A DNA stretch of 64,000 nt from positions 1-64,000 of the forward strand of contig NZ_JBNPWZ010000010.1 in NCBI RefSeq assembly GCF_050433565.1, read 5' to 3'. The DNA comes from Ornithinibacillus bavariensis. GTDB taxonomy: Bacteria > Bacillota > Bacilli > Bacillales > Amphibacillaceae. Every line of letters begins with the position of its first letter. The first letter of the stretch is position 1. The notes under the pieces were generated by a model, which did not search any database, was not told the DNA's origin, and saw nothing but the letters and a program-made list of their open reading frames with translations. Positions 45,013 through 54,449 of this stretch are shown piece after piece. The translations under genes were made by a program, and so were the position numbers.

Positions 45013-45453
45013 GGGTAGAATATTGCATAAAAGCTGGCATTTTGTCATTCGATTCGTTATTTTTGATGATGTTTTTCTAAAGTCTATTTGTTCCAAGAGA
45101 AACCGTGTGAAATGTAAGAATAACGGAAATCTTTTCTTCAGATAAATAATATTCGATTCTATCTACAATTCGAGTGTAAGCGTTTTTTATATTCATTTAT
45201 TCTGTTAATGTCAAAAACAAGTTTAATTCTTTTAACAAAAATAATCCCTCTTAAACGAACCTACAAGATTATTACATAATTTAACTGGAATTTGAATATT
45301 GCTTATTTACTTTATTAGCGTTATAAGGGTAAATGCATTTAACTTTCTAGAAAATTTCCGAGGCAGATACTAATACATATTAATTTTCTTTGAGTTATTA
45401 TTTTTACTAGTAGTGTCTATTCCAAAATAAAAACATTTAAGAGGGAAAGGCAT
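45012..45453. other. Gene-free left end of the element
   Basis: This 442-bp, AT-rich stretch directly follows the rlmH att site. I saw no ORF above background and no hairpin worth naming. Element ends often carry such gene-free DNA. Confidence 0.5.
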
Positions 45454-45948
45454 CTAATAAAAGATATGTCCTAGTATTTTTAAGGTTCTCTTAAATACGG
45501 TATCTCCACCACCACCTGTTTTTAAATTTCCTGAATATTTCTCAGAAAGGTAATTTAGAATATCATTAACAGTTTTTGGATCACCGTTACTATTTTTTGT
45601 GATTATGTCAGTCCCATATATTGCCTTGAAGTCGGCCATAGCATCTTTAATAGGTGACCATATTTCTGAATTCCTGGCTTCTTGGTAACCAAGTCCAGAA
45701 GTCTCACCCATACCATTTCTTAGGCTAGTTCTGTTTTTGATATTTGCAAGGTATGATGGGTATTTATGAGAGAAAAAAACTGCCAGAGGTACAATACTTG
45801 CATAGTGACCAGAAAGCTGATGTACTCCAGCTTCTCGATCAACTAATGCAATTGCATCGCTAATGTGATAATCTGCTAGCCCTTTAATTGTTGCTCTTGT
45901 ACCTATAATTTTTGATTGTAGTACATAATCATTTGTGTAATCCGCCAT
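45454..45948 (-). CDS. Unrecognised 164-residue protein at element left end
   Basis: This protein has no motif I recognise. Visible features are LADYHISDAIALVDREAGVH early, a proline/tyrosine-containing middle (FFSHKYPSYLANI), and a glycine run LKTGGGGDTVFKRTLKIL near the C-terminus. ATG at 45948 follows AAAGGGGG at 9 nt; an upstream ATG abuts that site. It is divergent from the type III modification gene (175 bp) and might be linked to it or to immunity functions, but this is speculation. Confidence 0.6.
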   Translation of the reverse strand: MADYTNDYVLQSKIIGTRATIKGLADYHISDAIALVDREAGVHQLSGHYASIVPLAVFFSHKYPSYLANIKNRTSLRNGMGETSGLGYQEARNSEIWSPIKDAMADFKAIYGTDIITKNSNGDPKTVNDILNYLSEKYSGNLKTGGGGDTVFKRTLKILGHIFY

Positions 45949-46123
45949 CCTCTTCATCCCCCTTTAGAGCAAATCATGGAAATATTTCCATTATATTATA
46001 TATTTAAGCTTCTATTTCCACAAGTGATTTCGGATAATACCAACTAGAATATGTAAAATTGAGATTTTATCACAACATCATCTATAATAGGAGATAGATT
46101 TTTATCATGAGGGAGGAATTTTG

Positions 46124-48049
46124 ATGGGGATTGAAACAACACTTGTAACTAGAGTTAAAGATATCTTAAAGACTTTTGATGAATATTGGAATGATGGTGT
46201 TTTAAATAAACAGAAAGTTATTGATGCAATTAAAAATTATGACCACAATTTATTAAAGGCATTACTTTCTGATGAAATTATTAAAAAGACTTATTCTATC
46301 AATGTCGAAGGTGTAACTGTTTTTAAACAAGAGGAATTTATTGATTTCTTTAGGTATAAAGACTATTGGAATGACAGTTTTACTCGATACAGTAATGAAA
46401 TAGGATTAGCTAATGAGGGGAGATACTTAAGATATAACACAGATGTTGTTTTAAATTTTCCATATAAAGATACGGTATTAGAAGGAGGAATGACAAAAGA
46501 CGATAGAAAGAGGAGTGAAATTTATTATCATAATATATTAGCAAAAGAAGAAATAGACATACTATTTGAACCAAAAGTGTTGGCAAATGTTAAAAGATAT
46601 AGTTTCAATAATATTGAAAAAGCAACTGAGTTTAATGATAGTGATAATCTAATAATTAAAGGCAATAATTTGTTAGCTATTCATAGTTTGAAAAATAGGT
46701 TTGCTGGAAAAGTTGACTTGATCTATATCGATCCACCATACAATGTAAAAAGTTCAAATAATACATTTCTATATAACAATAAATACAATAGGTCTACCTG
46801 GTTAGTTTTTATGCAAAATAGATTAAAAGCAGCTAAAGAATTATTAACTTCAGACGGTGCAATGATTGTTGCAATTGATGAAAATGAACAAGCATATCTA
46901 GGAGTATTGATAGATGAAATATTTCCTAATTATGAAAAGCATTTAATAACTATAGTTCATAATCCAAGGGGTATTCAGGGGACTAACTTCTCATATACAA
47001 ATGAGTTTGCATACTTTATTATTCCTCAAGGTAAAAAGACAATAATTGATAGGAAGCTTTCAGAGGATGAAATCTCTTGGTCACCACTTCGAAATTGGGG
47101 CGGTGAATCTCGAAGAGAGGATGCCAAGAATTGTTTTTACCCAATTATTGTAAAAAATAATGAAATTGTTGGTTTTGGTGATGTTACAGCTGATAATGTT
47201 CATCCAGAAAAGAACGAGAATATAGGTGGTTATACTTACGTCTATCCAATTGATTCTAGTGGAGTTGAAAGAAAATGGAGATATGCACGTCAAACTGTAG
47301 AACAAATAAAACATATGTTAACATGTGTCGAAGGTAAAGATGGAATTCTTGACATACAAATTGGGAAAGACTTTGGTCAATATAAAACTGTGTGGCAGGA
47401 TCCAAGATATGATTCCAATATTTATGGAAAGCAATTATTAGGTAAACTAGTACCTGATAATCCATTTACTTTTCCAAAATCGGTGTATGCAGTTTATGAT
47501 TGTTTGTATGCAGTAGTTGGAAATAAAAAAGATGCATTAATTCTAGACTTCTTTGCTGGAAGTGGAACAACAGGGCATGCCACAATGTTATTAAACAAAA
47601 ACGATGGAGGAAATCGTAAGTATATTTTAGTTGAGCAAATGGAATATGTAGAGAGTGTTATTGTAGAAAGAATGAAGAGCTTAATACATGACGAAGATTT
47701 TAAAGAACAGAATTCTAGTTTTGTATTTGCTGAATTAATGGAACAAAATCAGAAATTTATTCGTCTGATAGAAGAAACAAAAGAAGAAAATAAGCTGGAC
47801 GATATAATAGATGATATTAAAGAAAATGCATTCTTAAACTTTAAAGTGGAAATGGAAAGGGTTACCAATGATGATGAAGATTTTAAGCCCTTGTCTATTG
47901 AGGAAAAGAAAAAAGTATTAATCGGGATCCTTGATCAAAACCAGTACTATGTACCTTATTCTGAGATAGATGATTCTTCTTATGGTTTAGGTGAAGTAGA
48001 GAAATCTTTCAACCATTCGTTCTACGAAAGGGGAGTGGAAAATGAATAA
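46124..48049 (+). CDS. mod: Type III restriction-modification, methyltransferase subunit (Mod)
   Basis: This 641-residue N6-adenine DNA methyltransferase is of the beta class: the catalytic DPPYN (about 203-207) precedes the SAM motif LDFFAGSGTTGHA (about 474-486). The variable target-recognition part lies between them (about 230-460). The N-terminal 140 residues are mostly helical. ATG at 46124 follows GGGAGGAA. Its stop overlaps the res gene by 8 bp, as usual for type III operons. Mod alone gives the recognition sequence and protects host DNA; the sequence recognised cannot be predicted here. Confidence 0.93.
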   Translation: MGIETTLVTRVKDILKTFDEYWNDGVLNKQKVIDAIKNYDHNLLKALLSDEIIKKTYSINVEGVTVFKQEEFIDFFRYKDYWNDSFTRYSNEIGLANEGRYLRYNTDVVLNFPYKDTVLEGGMTKDDRKRSEIYYHNILAKEEIDILFEPKVLANVKRYSFNNIEKATEFNDSDNLIIKGNNLLAIHSLKNRFAGKVDLIYIDPPYNVKSSNNTFLYNNKYNRSTWLVFMQNRLKAAKELLTSDGAMIVAIDENEQAYLGVLIDEIFPNYEKHLITIVHNPRGIQGTNFSYTNEFAYFIIPQGKKTIIDRKLSEDEISWSPLRNWGGESRREDAKNCFYPIIVKNNEIVGFGDVTADNVHPEKNENIGGYTYVYPIDSSGVERKWRYARQTVEQIKHMLTCVEGKDGILDIQIGKDFGQYKTVWQDPRYDSNIYGKQLLGKLVPDNPFTFPKSVYAVYDCLYAVVGNKKDALILDFFAGSGTTGHATMLLNKNDGGNRKYILVEQMEYVESVIVERMKSLIHDEDFKEQNSSFVFAELMEQNQKFIRLIEETKEENKLDDIIDDIKENAFLNFKVEMERVTNDDEDFKPLSIEEKKKVLIGILDQNQYYVPYSEIDDSSYGLGEVEKSFNHSFYERGVENE

Positions 48050-50699
48050 GGACATTTTGCATAAAAGGATAGAATGTGCGTTAAAAGAAATATGGAATAC
48101 TCCCGATCCTATCCCTCTCTATATAACTAAAAATTTAAACCATGATTTGCGTCCTTATCAAGAAAGAGCCCTTGAACATTTTATATATATACAAAAGAGG
48201 GCAGGTACAAATACTTTAGTGAACCATCTTTTGTTCCATATGGCAACAGGTTCTGGTAAAACAACAGTTCTAGCATCAACAATCTTATATTTATTCAAAG
48301 AGCAAAATTACAAAAATTTTTTATTTTTTGTAAATAGTGATGCGATTATAAGAAAGACTAGGGATAATCTAACAAACCCTATTTCTCCAAAGTATCTATT
48401 TGATACTGACGGCATTGAAATTGACGGTAAAAAAATAAATATTCAAATTGTTGATGTCTTTCCAGTATTACCTGAAGACAATACAATTTATTTAAAACTT
48501 ACAACTATACAGAAGTTACATCGAGAGTTAGAAGAACCCAGAGAAAATGGGCTGACATATGTATCACTTGCAGATCAACCGATTGTTCTTCTAAGTGATG
48601 AAGCACATCACATAAACGTAGAAACAAAAAGGAAAAAGAGTCCCGATAAGAAAATGATAGAAGAAAGAAACTGGGAAAAAACTGTAAACAAAATAATGAA
48701 TAGTAATCCTGGAAATAAAATGTTTGAATTCACTGCTACTCTTGATTTAACAAAGGAATCATTATTTGAAAAATATAAGGATAAAATTGTCTTTCAGTAT
48801 GATCTAAGAAAGTTTATGGATCATGGTTATTCGAAAAATGTGCTTCTAGCTAGGGCAAATGAAGATGATGAATCCAAAATGATAAATGCAATTTTACTTA
48901 GTCAGTATAGAAAGTATATTGCTAGTGAAATCGATGTTGAGTTGAAACCAGTGATTATGTTTAAATCTCAAAAAATAGCATTATCAAAGGCTGCAAGAGA
49001 TGCATTCTTTAGTATCCTCGACAATATTACAATAGAAATGTTGACAAAAAGGATAGAAAGGGGATTAAACATAAATAAGGGTGAAAGAAACGTTTGGGAA
49101 GATATGTTCACGTATTATAGTGAAGCGGATCTTACTAAAGTCATACGTGATTTGCGAAATGATTTTACCAATGATACGGTTTTAACAGTTGACACGCAGG
49201 AGATTTTTTCTGAGAGAGACGCTTTATTACTTAATACATTAGAGGATATTAATAATCCAATTCGTGCTATTTTTGCAGTTGCAAAACTTAATGAAGGTTG
49301 GGATGTCTTAAACCTTTATGATATTGTCCGTTTAAGTGAAAGTGCAAGTAACACTAAAAATGCTACTGATTCAGAAGCCCAATTAATTGGAAGAGGTGCT
49401 CGTTACTTTCCATTCAAAATTAAAGGACAAAAATCTTTTGTTAGGAGATTTGACTATAGTAATCGTCGGTTATCTATATTAGAAAGCTTGCATTATCATA
49501 CAATTAATGACAGTGCGTATATAAAAAATCTTGAGAAGTCATTAGATGCTGCCGGAATTGTAACAAGAGAGGATAAAATTCAAAGATACGAGGCAAAAGT
49601 TAAAAATAAGTTTCGGCAACATCGCTTGTTTAGAGAAGGTAAGATATATATTAATCGAGTAGTTGAAACAACAGCAGATGACTATAAATCTCTTTTAGAT
49701 TACGAGATAGATCCTAATTATAATAAAGAATTTGAACGTGCACTAGAAACGCAATATGGTAAGAAGAATTTTTCATCGGCATCAATTGGATTAGGAGATT
49801 TCCATGATGAGCAGATGAAAATTGATGAAAGATTATGGTGGAAAGCAATTCAAAGAAATAAATTCTACCGCTTTAGTAACTTGAAGAATTATATGCCAGC
49901 CATTAAAAGTATAAAAGAGTTTATTGAAAAACCAGAATTCCTTGGAGGAGTTACAATTACTCTTAGGTTACCAACTAACATTTCAATCAATGATTTACTT
50001 CCATCTGAAAAGCTTTCTTTTGTTGAATCGTTTTTAAAAGATTCTGAGGAAAAGCTTGTTGCAAATTATTCTAGGGAAAGAGGTACTCCAGAGTTTGAAG
50101 GGGTTGCGTTTTCTAGCTTAATTAATGATTACGTAATAGAAACAAATGTAGTTAAAACAAACTTAAGCAATTCAAAAGAGAGTATACAATCATATCCAAT
50201 GAGAGGGAATGACTGGTACATTTATGATCAAGCTCTTGTTAATGGTCTTGAATATGATTTTATTAAGGATATTAATGCATTAATAGATGAGTTAGAAACC
50301 AAGTATGATGAAGTATTTCTTATTCGAAATGAAAGAAAGGTTAAAATTAAAGAAATTAATGGTGTAAGGGGTTTTATGCCTGACTTCCTACTATTTTTAA
50401 AAGAAGAGGATGTAACATATCAAGTATTTATAGAACCAAAGGGTGAGCATATAAAGAAACAAGATAAATGGAAAGAAGACTTTCTGTTATCTCTTAATAC
50501 CAGAAAGGACATAGTTATACTCCATGAATCAAATTCAGTAAAAATTATTGGATTAAAGTTTTATACTGAAGATAAAGAAGAGAAGAAAATGTTCATGAAA
50601 GATTTTAGAAACAAATTACTTCCTGGTACAAGACAAATCGATGATGGTATTGATCGAGAAGGATTGTTTGATCAAACCTATATTGACGAATTTGAATAA
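48042..50699 (+). CDS. res: Type III restriction-modification, Res helicase-nuclease subunit
   Basis: This 885-residue Res subunit has Walker A ATGSGKTT (about 68-75), SDEAH motif II (about 186), and EGWDVLNLYDIVRL as a late helicase motif. A C-terminal PD-(D/E)XK nuclease has PDFLLF (about 780) and FIEPKGEH (about 797). With Mod it cleaves DNA after ATP-driven translocation between two head-to-head sites. The gene is intact in length and motifs, so the pair is probably active. It overlaps mod by 8 bp. Confidence 0.93.
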   Translation: MNKDILHKRIECALKEIWNTPDPIPLYITKNLNHDLRPYQERALEHFIYIQKRAGTNTLVNHLLFHMATGSGKTTVLASTILYLFKEQNYKNFLFFVNSDAIIRKTRDNLTNPISPKYLFDTDGIEIDGKKINIQIVDVFPVLPEDNTIYLKLTTIQKLHRELEEPRENGLTYVSLADQPIVLLSDEAHHINVETKRKKSPDKKMIEERNWEKTVNKIMNSNPGNKMFEFTATLDLTKESLFEKYKDKIVFQYDLRKFMDHGYSKNVLLARANEDDESKMINAILLSQYRKYIASEIDVELKPVIMFKSQKIALSKAARDAFFSILDNITIEMLTKRIERGLNINKGERNVWEDMFTYYSEADLTKVIRDLRNDFTNDTVLTVDTQEIFSERDALLLNTLEDINNPIRAIFAVAKLNEGWDVLNLYDIVRLSESASNTKNATDSEAQLIGRGARYFPFKIKGQKSFVRRFDYSNRRLSILESLHYHTINDSAYIKNLEKSLDAAGIVTREDKIQRYEAKVKNKFRQHRLFREGKIYINRVVETTADDYKSLLDYEIDPNYNKEFERALETQYGKKNFSSASIGLGDFHDEQMKIDERLWWKAIQRNKFYRFSNLKNYMPAIKSIKEFIEKPEFLGGVTITLRLPTNISINDLLPSEKLSFVESFLKDSEEKLVANYSRERGTPEFEGVAFSSLINDYVIETNVVKTNLSNSKESIQSYPMRGNDWYIYDQALVNGLEYDFIKDINALIDELETKYDEVFLIRNERKVKIKEINGVRGFMPDFLLFLKEEDVTYQVFIEPKGEHIKKQDKWKEDFLLSLNTRKDIVILHESNSVKIIGLKFYTEDKEEKKMFMKDFRNKLLPGTRQIDDGIDREGLFDQTYIDEFE

Positions 50700-50756
50700 T
50701 GTAAGTAGAAATTAAGTTTTAGTTTTTTTATTTTTTTACATAACTCTTTCCAATTC

Positions 50757-51026
50757 TAAAACTTTAGTTTTGGACAGCTTTCGTCAACAGTAATAGTCTT
50801 TAGACTGGCTCTGAACAAGGTTTATGGATGTTTTGGAATAATGACGCTTTTAATTGATGATCCTGTGCAAACAATGGATGAAATGAACATGGCATCATTT
50901 GTTGAACTGCTTAGCACTGATTTAAAAGATAGGTGATTAATTGTTTCCACCTACGATAATAATATTTCGCTTTATCTGCGATATAAGTTTCTTAAGTATG
51001 GATTAATGTTGGGAATATTAATGTAA
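50757..51026 (+). pseudogene. 3' remnant of an SMC-like ABC ATPase
   Basis: In one frame this stretch reads FGQLSSTVIVFRLALNKVYG (an ABC-signature-like segment) and then TLLIDDPVQTMDEMNMASF (Walker B and D-loop). An in-frame TGA at 50934 is followed by LIVSTYDNNISLYLRYKFL, matching the typical end of SMC/RecF-like and ABC-3C-type ATPases ('iVSTHD'). There is no upstream half. It is a fragment left from a deleted defence or repair gene next to the type III system. Confidence 0.7.
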
Positions 51027-51145
51027 AACAAGTTTTATACTTAAGGTAAAAATGGAATCTACCAATAATTTTAGTAGATTCCATTTTTTAAAGCATTTTC
51101 CATGTGTTAGTAAATAGACTAGAATTAAATCCTAATTCAGGACGT

Positions 51146-51429
51146 ATGTCTATGATTACAGAACAAGTTTTTGTAGAATGGCTGATGGGTGCAATTAATA
51201 CATGCATTCAAAAGATTAATGAATCCGACAAATGGGATAATGTGGGGAGGGGTATTATTGAAACGAATGGCAGTTCTATATCATTGAAGAAGACAATATC
51301 TTTGTAGAAATCCTAACTATATTAAATAAAAAACATGTCATTAAATTTGAACAACCTGAGTGGTTAGGAGTTGTAGTAAATATTCATGCTAATGTTAAAT
51401 TAAATACTCTATTGAATGGTTATACTTAA
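51146..51429 (+). pseudogene. Small unknown gene with one frameshift
   Basis: The first frame reads MSMITEQVFVEWLMGAINTC and continues to GIIETN. A missing base near 51267 moves the reading to WQFYIIEEDNIFVEILTILN and onward to VNIHANVKLNTLLNGYT with a stop at 51429. Together they would form one protein of about 94 residues. I do not know the family. No gene was recognised between it and 51645. Confidence 0.55.
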
Positions 51430-51645
51430 TAAGACCAGGGGAATACTACTCTAATGTAAAGTGATTATGAAAGCAGATTGAAACTTAACTTCCATCAATA
51501 TAAATTGCATCGTGATTTGAAACAAATCCTATACTCCCATCTAGCCATGAATTGTAAATACTTTATATATTCCATCTTTGAGAAGGAAATTCTAAACTTT
51601 TATAGAATTACTACTAATAATAAATAAGAGATAAGGGGGAAATAA

Positions 51646-51846
51646 ATGAACCATGATTTCGACCGACTACGCTGCCCTAATTGTAAAAAACTATACAAAA
51701 TGAAAGATCAAGTTTTCTTGGATGAATTAAATACTGTTACTCATCAAAAGTGTTACCACCCTAATACTATTTACTCTGTAAAAGATAAAGGTACTTATAA
51801 AGAAATTATAGAACGGTATCCTTTCTTTATCGAATTAACTCCTTAG
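51646..51846 (+). CDS. Small zinc-finger-like protein
   Basis: This 66-residue protein has LRCPNCKKLYKMKD at the N-terminus and HQKCYHPNTIY in the middle, which together could bind one zinc ion (Cys2 plus Cys/His). AAGGGGG lies 6 nt before ATG. The last 12 bp overlap the convergent comK gene. Such small proteins are common in mobile elements; function unknown. Confidence 0.6.
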   Translation: MNHDFDRLRCPNCKKLYKMKDQVFLDELNTVTHQKCYHPNTIYSVKDKGTYKEIIERYPFFIELTP

Positions 51847-52308
51847 AACTCTACTTGACAACGATTTGATTAAACTTGACCTTTCCAATTGCTTAAATAA
51901 TTCCAATTTAGGTACATCCATCTTGAACTGATTTCCATTTTTGAATATTACCAGAGTTTCACGGTACCCTGAGACATCCTCGACTATACTCTCTACATGA
52001 TTGAAAAATAACCAACCACACTTCCAATCCTTCAAAGCATGTGTTGGGAAGGCAAAGATATTTCGATAAATACTTATTGGGATAGGAACCTGTCGGCTGA
52101 ACCCAGTAAGATGCTTAATCGCCTCCCTTCTCCCTTCAAATGAGCAAAAGTTATCCAAACAACCCCTTTTGATAATCTCAAAAGGGGTTTTCTCTATAAA
52201 CAATGTTTGATCTGTTTCCATTGCAATTGTATGGTAGCAAAAATTGTTACTAGGCAACAGCGCCATTGTTCGTTCGTTTATTTCATAATGAGGGTAAATC
52301 TTACTCAT
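51835..52308 (-). CDS. ComK-family competence transcription factor
   Basis: This 157-residue ComK homologue has the family start YEINERTMALLP (as in ComK 'YVINPSTMAIIP'). It continues TLFIEKTPFEIIKRGCL (ComK 'RQSPQEIIEQSC'), FEGRREAIKHLTGFSRQVPI (ComK 'YKGRKEGTRQITGITHKAPI') and FAFPTHALKDWKCGWLFFNH. ComK activates DNA-uptake genes by binding AT boxes. AGGAAG precedes ATG. It lies 36 bp after an XRE gene on the same strand. Being inside the rlmH-site element, it is an extra ComK rather than necessarily the cell's main one. Confidence 0.85.
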   Translation of the reverse strand: MSKIYPHYEINERTMALLPSNNFCYHTIAMETDQTLFIEKTPFEIIKRGCLDNFCSFEGRREAIKHLTGFSRQVPIPISIYRNIFAFPTHALKDWKCGWLFFNHVESIVEDVSGYRETLVIFKNGNQFKMDVPKLELFKQLERSSLIKSLSSRVLRS

Positions 52309-52344
52309 TATATCTATCTTCCTTTATTAGTTGAAATTCTCTTT

Positions 52345-52614
52345 CTATTCTTTCCTAATATCCAATCCTCTGGAATCCAATTCCTCAATAATATGATCAA
52401 AAATACGATTGATATCTACTCCTGCATTACGCAATCTTAACAGCGTTTCAATACGAGGCAATTTGACTCCTCTTTCGATTTCACCAATATGTTCAGGGCC
52501 AATGCCAGTATCTTGTGCAAATCTTTCCTGAGTGATATCCCTATCAACCATTCTATGTTTTCTTAGTTCATTACCGAAAAGATTGGATATTAGCTTAAGC
52601 TGCTCTTTTTCCAC
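52345..52614 (-). CDS. XRE-family helix-turn-helix regulator
   Basis: This 89-residue protein has a Cro/CI-type HTH (about 13-75), including ITQERFAQDTGIGPEHIGEIERG. It is likely cotranscribed with comK downstream and is divergent from the sigma-factor gene, so it may repress both from the shared 309-bp region. The inverted repeat AAAAATCG...CGATTTTT there is a possible operator. The XRE-ComK linkage suggests the regulator sets when comK is made. Confidence 0.8.
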   Translation of the reverse strand: MEKEQLKLISNLFGNELRKHRMVDRDITQERFAQDTGIGPEHIGEIERGVKLPRIETLLRLRNAGVDINRIFDHIIEELDSRGLDIRKE

Positions 52615-52923
52615 CTAGGCACATCCCTTTTTGTACCTAATTTTCATAGGAGTATCGGGAATGCTCCACAAACGAACGTATTGATTTTTACAAAATATGT
52701 AAACTAAATATTTTTTATTTAAATGATTGAAAAAACTACCTAACTTGTAGTTTCTAACCAAAAATCGAATGATGAACGATTTTTATATAACAAAATTTAC
52801 TCTTCATAATAGAAACTGCAATTTTCCCGCCACATTTCTAAAAGTTAAGCAATGTGACAACTTCTAGCCGACAAACTATCCTTATCGTGCCGGCACATAT
52901 AAAACCGTGAAGGAGAGTATTGG
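52615..52923. promoter_or_regulatory. Divergent control region with inverted repeat
   Basis: This 309-bp AT-rich spacer separates the XRE-comK operon from the sigma gene. It contains AAAAATCG at 52760-52767 and its complement at 52777-52784 with a 9-nt centre, a candidate operator. No complete ComK box pair (AAAA-N5-TTTT) at the usual spacings was found. Confidence 0.45.
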
Positions 52924-53481
52924 ATGGATAAGGATTTCACCTTCGAAGAAATAGTTAAGCAGAATGAAAAGCGAATTTATTATCATATACACAAGCTGCA
53001 AATTAGAGATCCACATAATGAGTTCTATGTAGAGGGGCTCTATGCAATGTGGCTAGCCTATAAAAACTATCAACCTGATAAAGGGCCACTAGCGACTTAC
53101 TTTAATTTTATAATTCGGAATCGCTTAATTGATTTGATTCGCAGTAAGACGCGAGAACAGAAAATTAATGAGGCTTATGTACAGAAGGAAACAATAGAAC
53201 AACTGGATGGAAATCGTCTAACAATTAGTGGAATGCCACTACGCTCATCTGAGGGTATTGAGGTTGCTGATACGGAAATATGGGTCGAGTTAAAGGAATT
53301 TCTAAGTACAAACCAGTGGAAATGGGTGAACTATTTTATTATTCAAGGTCTGTCCCAGAAGGAAATTGCGGAAAAAGAGGGAGTTAGTGTGGATGCAGTA
53401 AAGAGCTGGTCACGGGAAGCCAAGAAGAAATTACGAGCTTCCGATTTGCTTACTAGTTCCAAAGACTTTTCAACTAAATAG
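52924..53481 (+). CDS. Short sigma-70 family factor (SigH/ComX-like)
   Basis: This 185-residue sigma factor has a region 2 (FYVEGLYAMWLAYKNYQPDK, then FNFIIRNRLIDLIRSKTRE) and a region 4 HTH (FIIQGLSQKEIAEKEGVSVD, then KSWSREAKKKLR). Lack of regions 1 and 3 is typical of SigH/ComX-type or phage-type sigma factors. AAGGAG precedes ATG. It is transcribed away from XRE-comK, with a DnaD-type gene 47 bp downstream. Its partner promoters are unknown. A competence role is suggested only by the neighbouring comK. Confidence 0.8.
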   Translation: MDKDFTFEEIVKQNEKRIYYHIHKLQIRDPHNEFYVEGLYAMWLAYKNYQPDKGPLATYFNFIIRNRLIDLIRSKTREQKINEAYVQKETIEQLDGNRLTISGMPLRSSEGIEVADTEIWVELKEFLSTNQWKWVNYFIIQGLSQKEIAEKEGVSVDAVKSWSREAKKKLRASDLLTSSKDFSTK

Positions 53482-53528
53482 ATCGGGTGAGGTATCCTCA
53501 CCCCATTAATAGAAAGGGAGATATATAG

Positions 53529-54435
53529 GTGAATTATATTAAAGAGATTAATGCCTTTTATGACTTGATGGAGAGAGAACCATTGTCTGCATCAGCGGTA
53601 AATCTATGGCATACGCTAATGCACATTAACAATAAGGCTGCATGGATAGAGGAATTCACGGTGTCTGCTACCGTATTGAAGTTAAAGGGTGGGCTAACAG
53701 ATAGTTCATTTAAAAGAGCGAGAAAGGAATTGGAAGAGCGTGGATTAGTAAAGTGTCGTTCAAATGGGCGTAATTCGGCACCATCTTATAAAATGAAACG
53801 ATTGTATAAGATGAATTGCGCTGCCTTTGAAGAAAAGACAGCAGTTGAAGAAATAGATGGAAAGCAGGAGGCAGATCACACCATGAACCAGCAAACGGGC
53901 TTCCACCTGAACCGGTTGACGAACGATCAGCCGAACCTACAGGGGAATCCACAAATAGACCGCCAAACGAACCTATTAAATAAACAAAAAGAAATAAAAC
54001 AAAATAAAGAAAACGAAATGAAAAGGAAGAGTTGTCTGATGCGATTGTATTTTATAAAGAGAACTTTGGAGTGGTCAGTCCATTATAGCGGAGGAACTAT
54101 TGTCATGGATTTATGAATTTGGTGATGACTTTGTCATGGAGGCGATGAAGCGAGCGCTAGAACGTGGGAAGTTTACATTTGGTTATGTGAAGGGGATATT
54201 GAACGCTTGGGTAAAACAGGGCATTCAATCGGTGGAAACCTTGAAAGCTAAGGAAATAGCAATGAATAATGCGCGTAGAAGCAATAGTAATTCGCAGTAT
54301 CGCAATGCACGAAACCAAGAGGTTGTACCAGATTGGTTTTTAGAGAGAAAGCGTAAGAAAAGGATACATAAGCAAAATGTAAGTGAAGAAGACATAGTAA
54401 AGATGGAGGAAATATTAAAGAAATATAAAAATTAG
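53529..54435 (+). pseudogene. DnaD-type replication initiator, frameshifted
   Basis: The N-terminal winged-helix part (FYDLMEREPLSASAVNLWHT) starts from GTG with GGGAG upstream. It runs through a polar linker into an A-rich stretch (about 53990-54025) where the frame changes. A middle segment (EELSDAIVFYKENFGVV) lies in another frame, and a missing base at about 54080 moves it again to the DnaD C-terminal part (AEELLSWIYEFGDDFVMEAM) ending at 54435. Two breaks make the gene inactive, or each part would be truncated. It may once have given the element its own replication. Confidence 0.7.
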
Positions 54436-54449
54436 AGGGAGGGGATTTA

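Noticed and set aside
46522..46531. TTATCATAA inside the mod gene resembling the att core
   Set aside because: Only the AT-rich 9-bp core matches; the GAGCC part is absent and it lies in an intact reading frame, so it is expected by chance.
52692..52804. ComK boxes in the divergent region
   Set aside because: Only imperfect AAAA-N5-TTTT matches at 52701 and 52792 were found, spaced far from the required 8, 18 or 31 bp.
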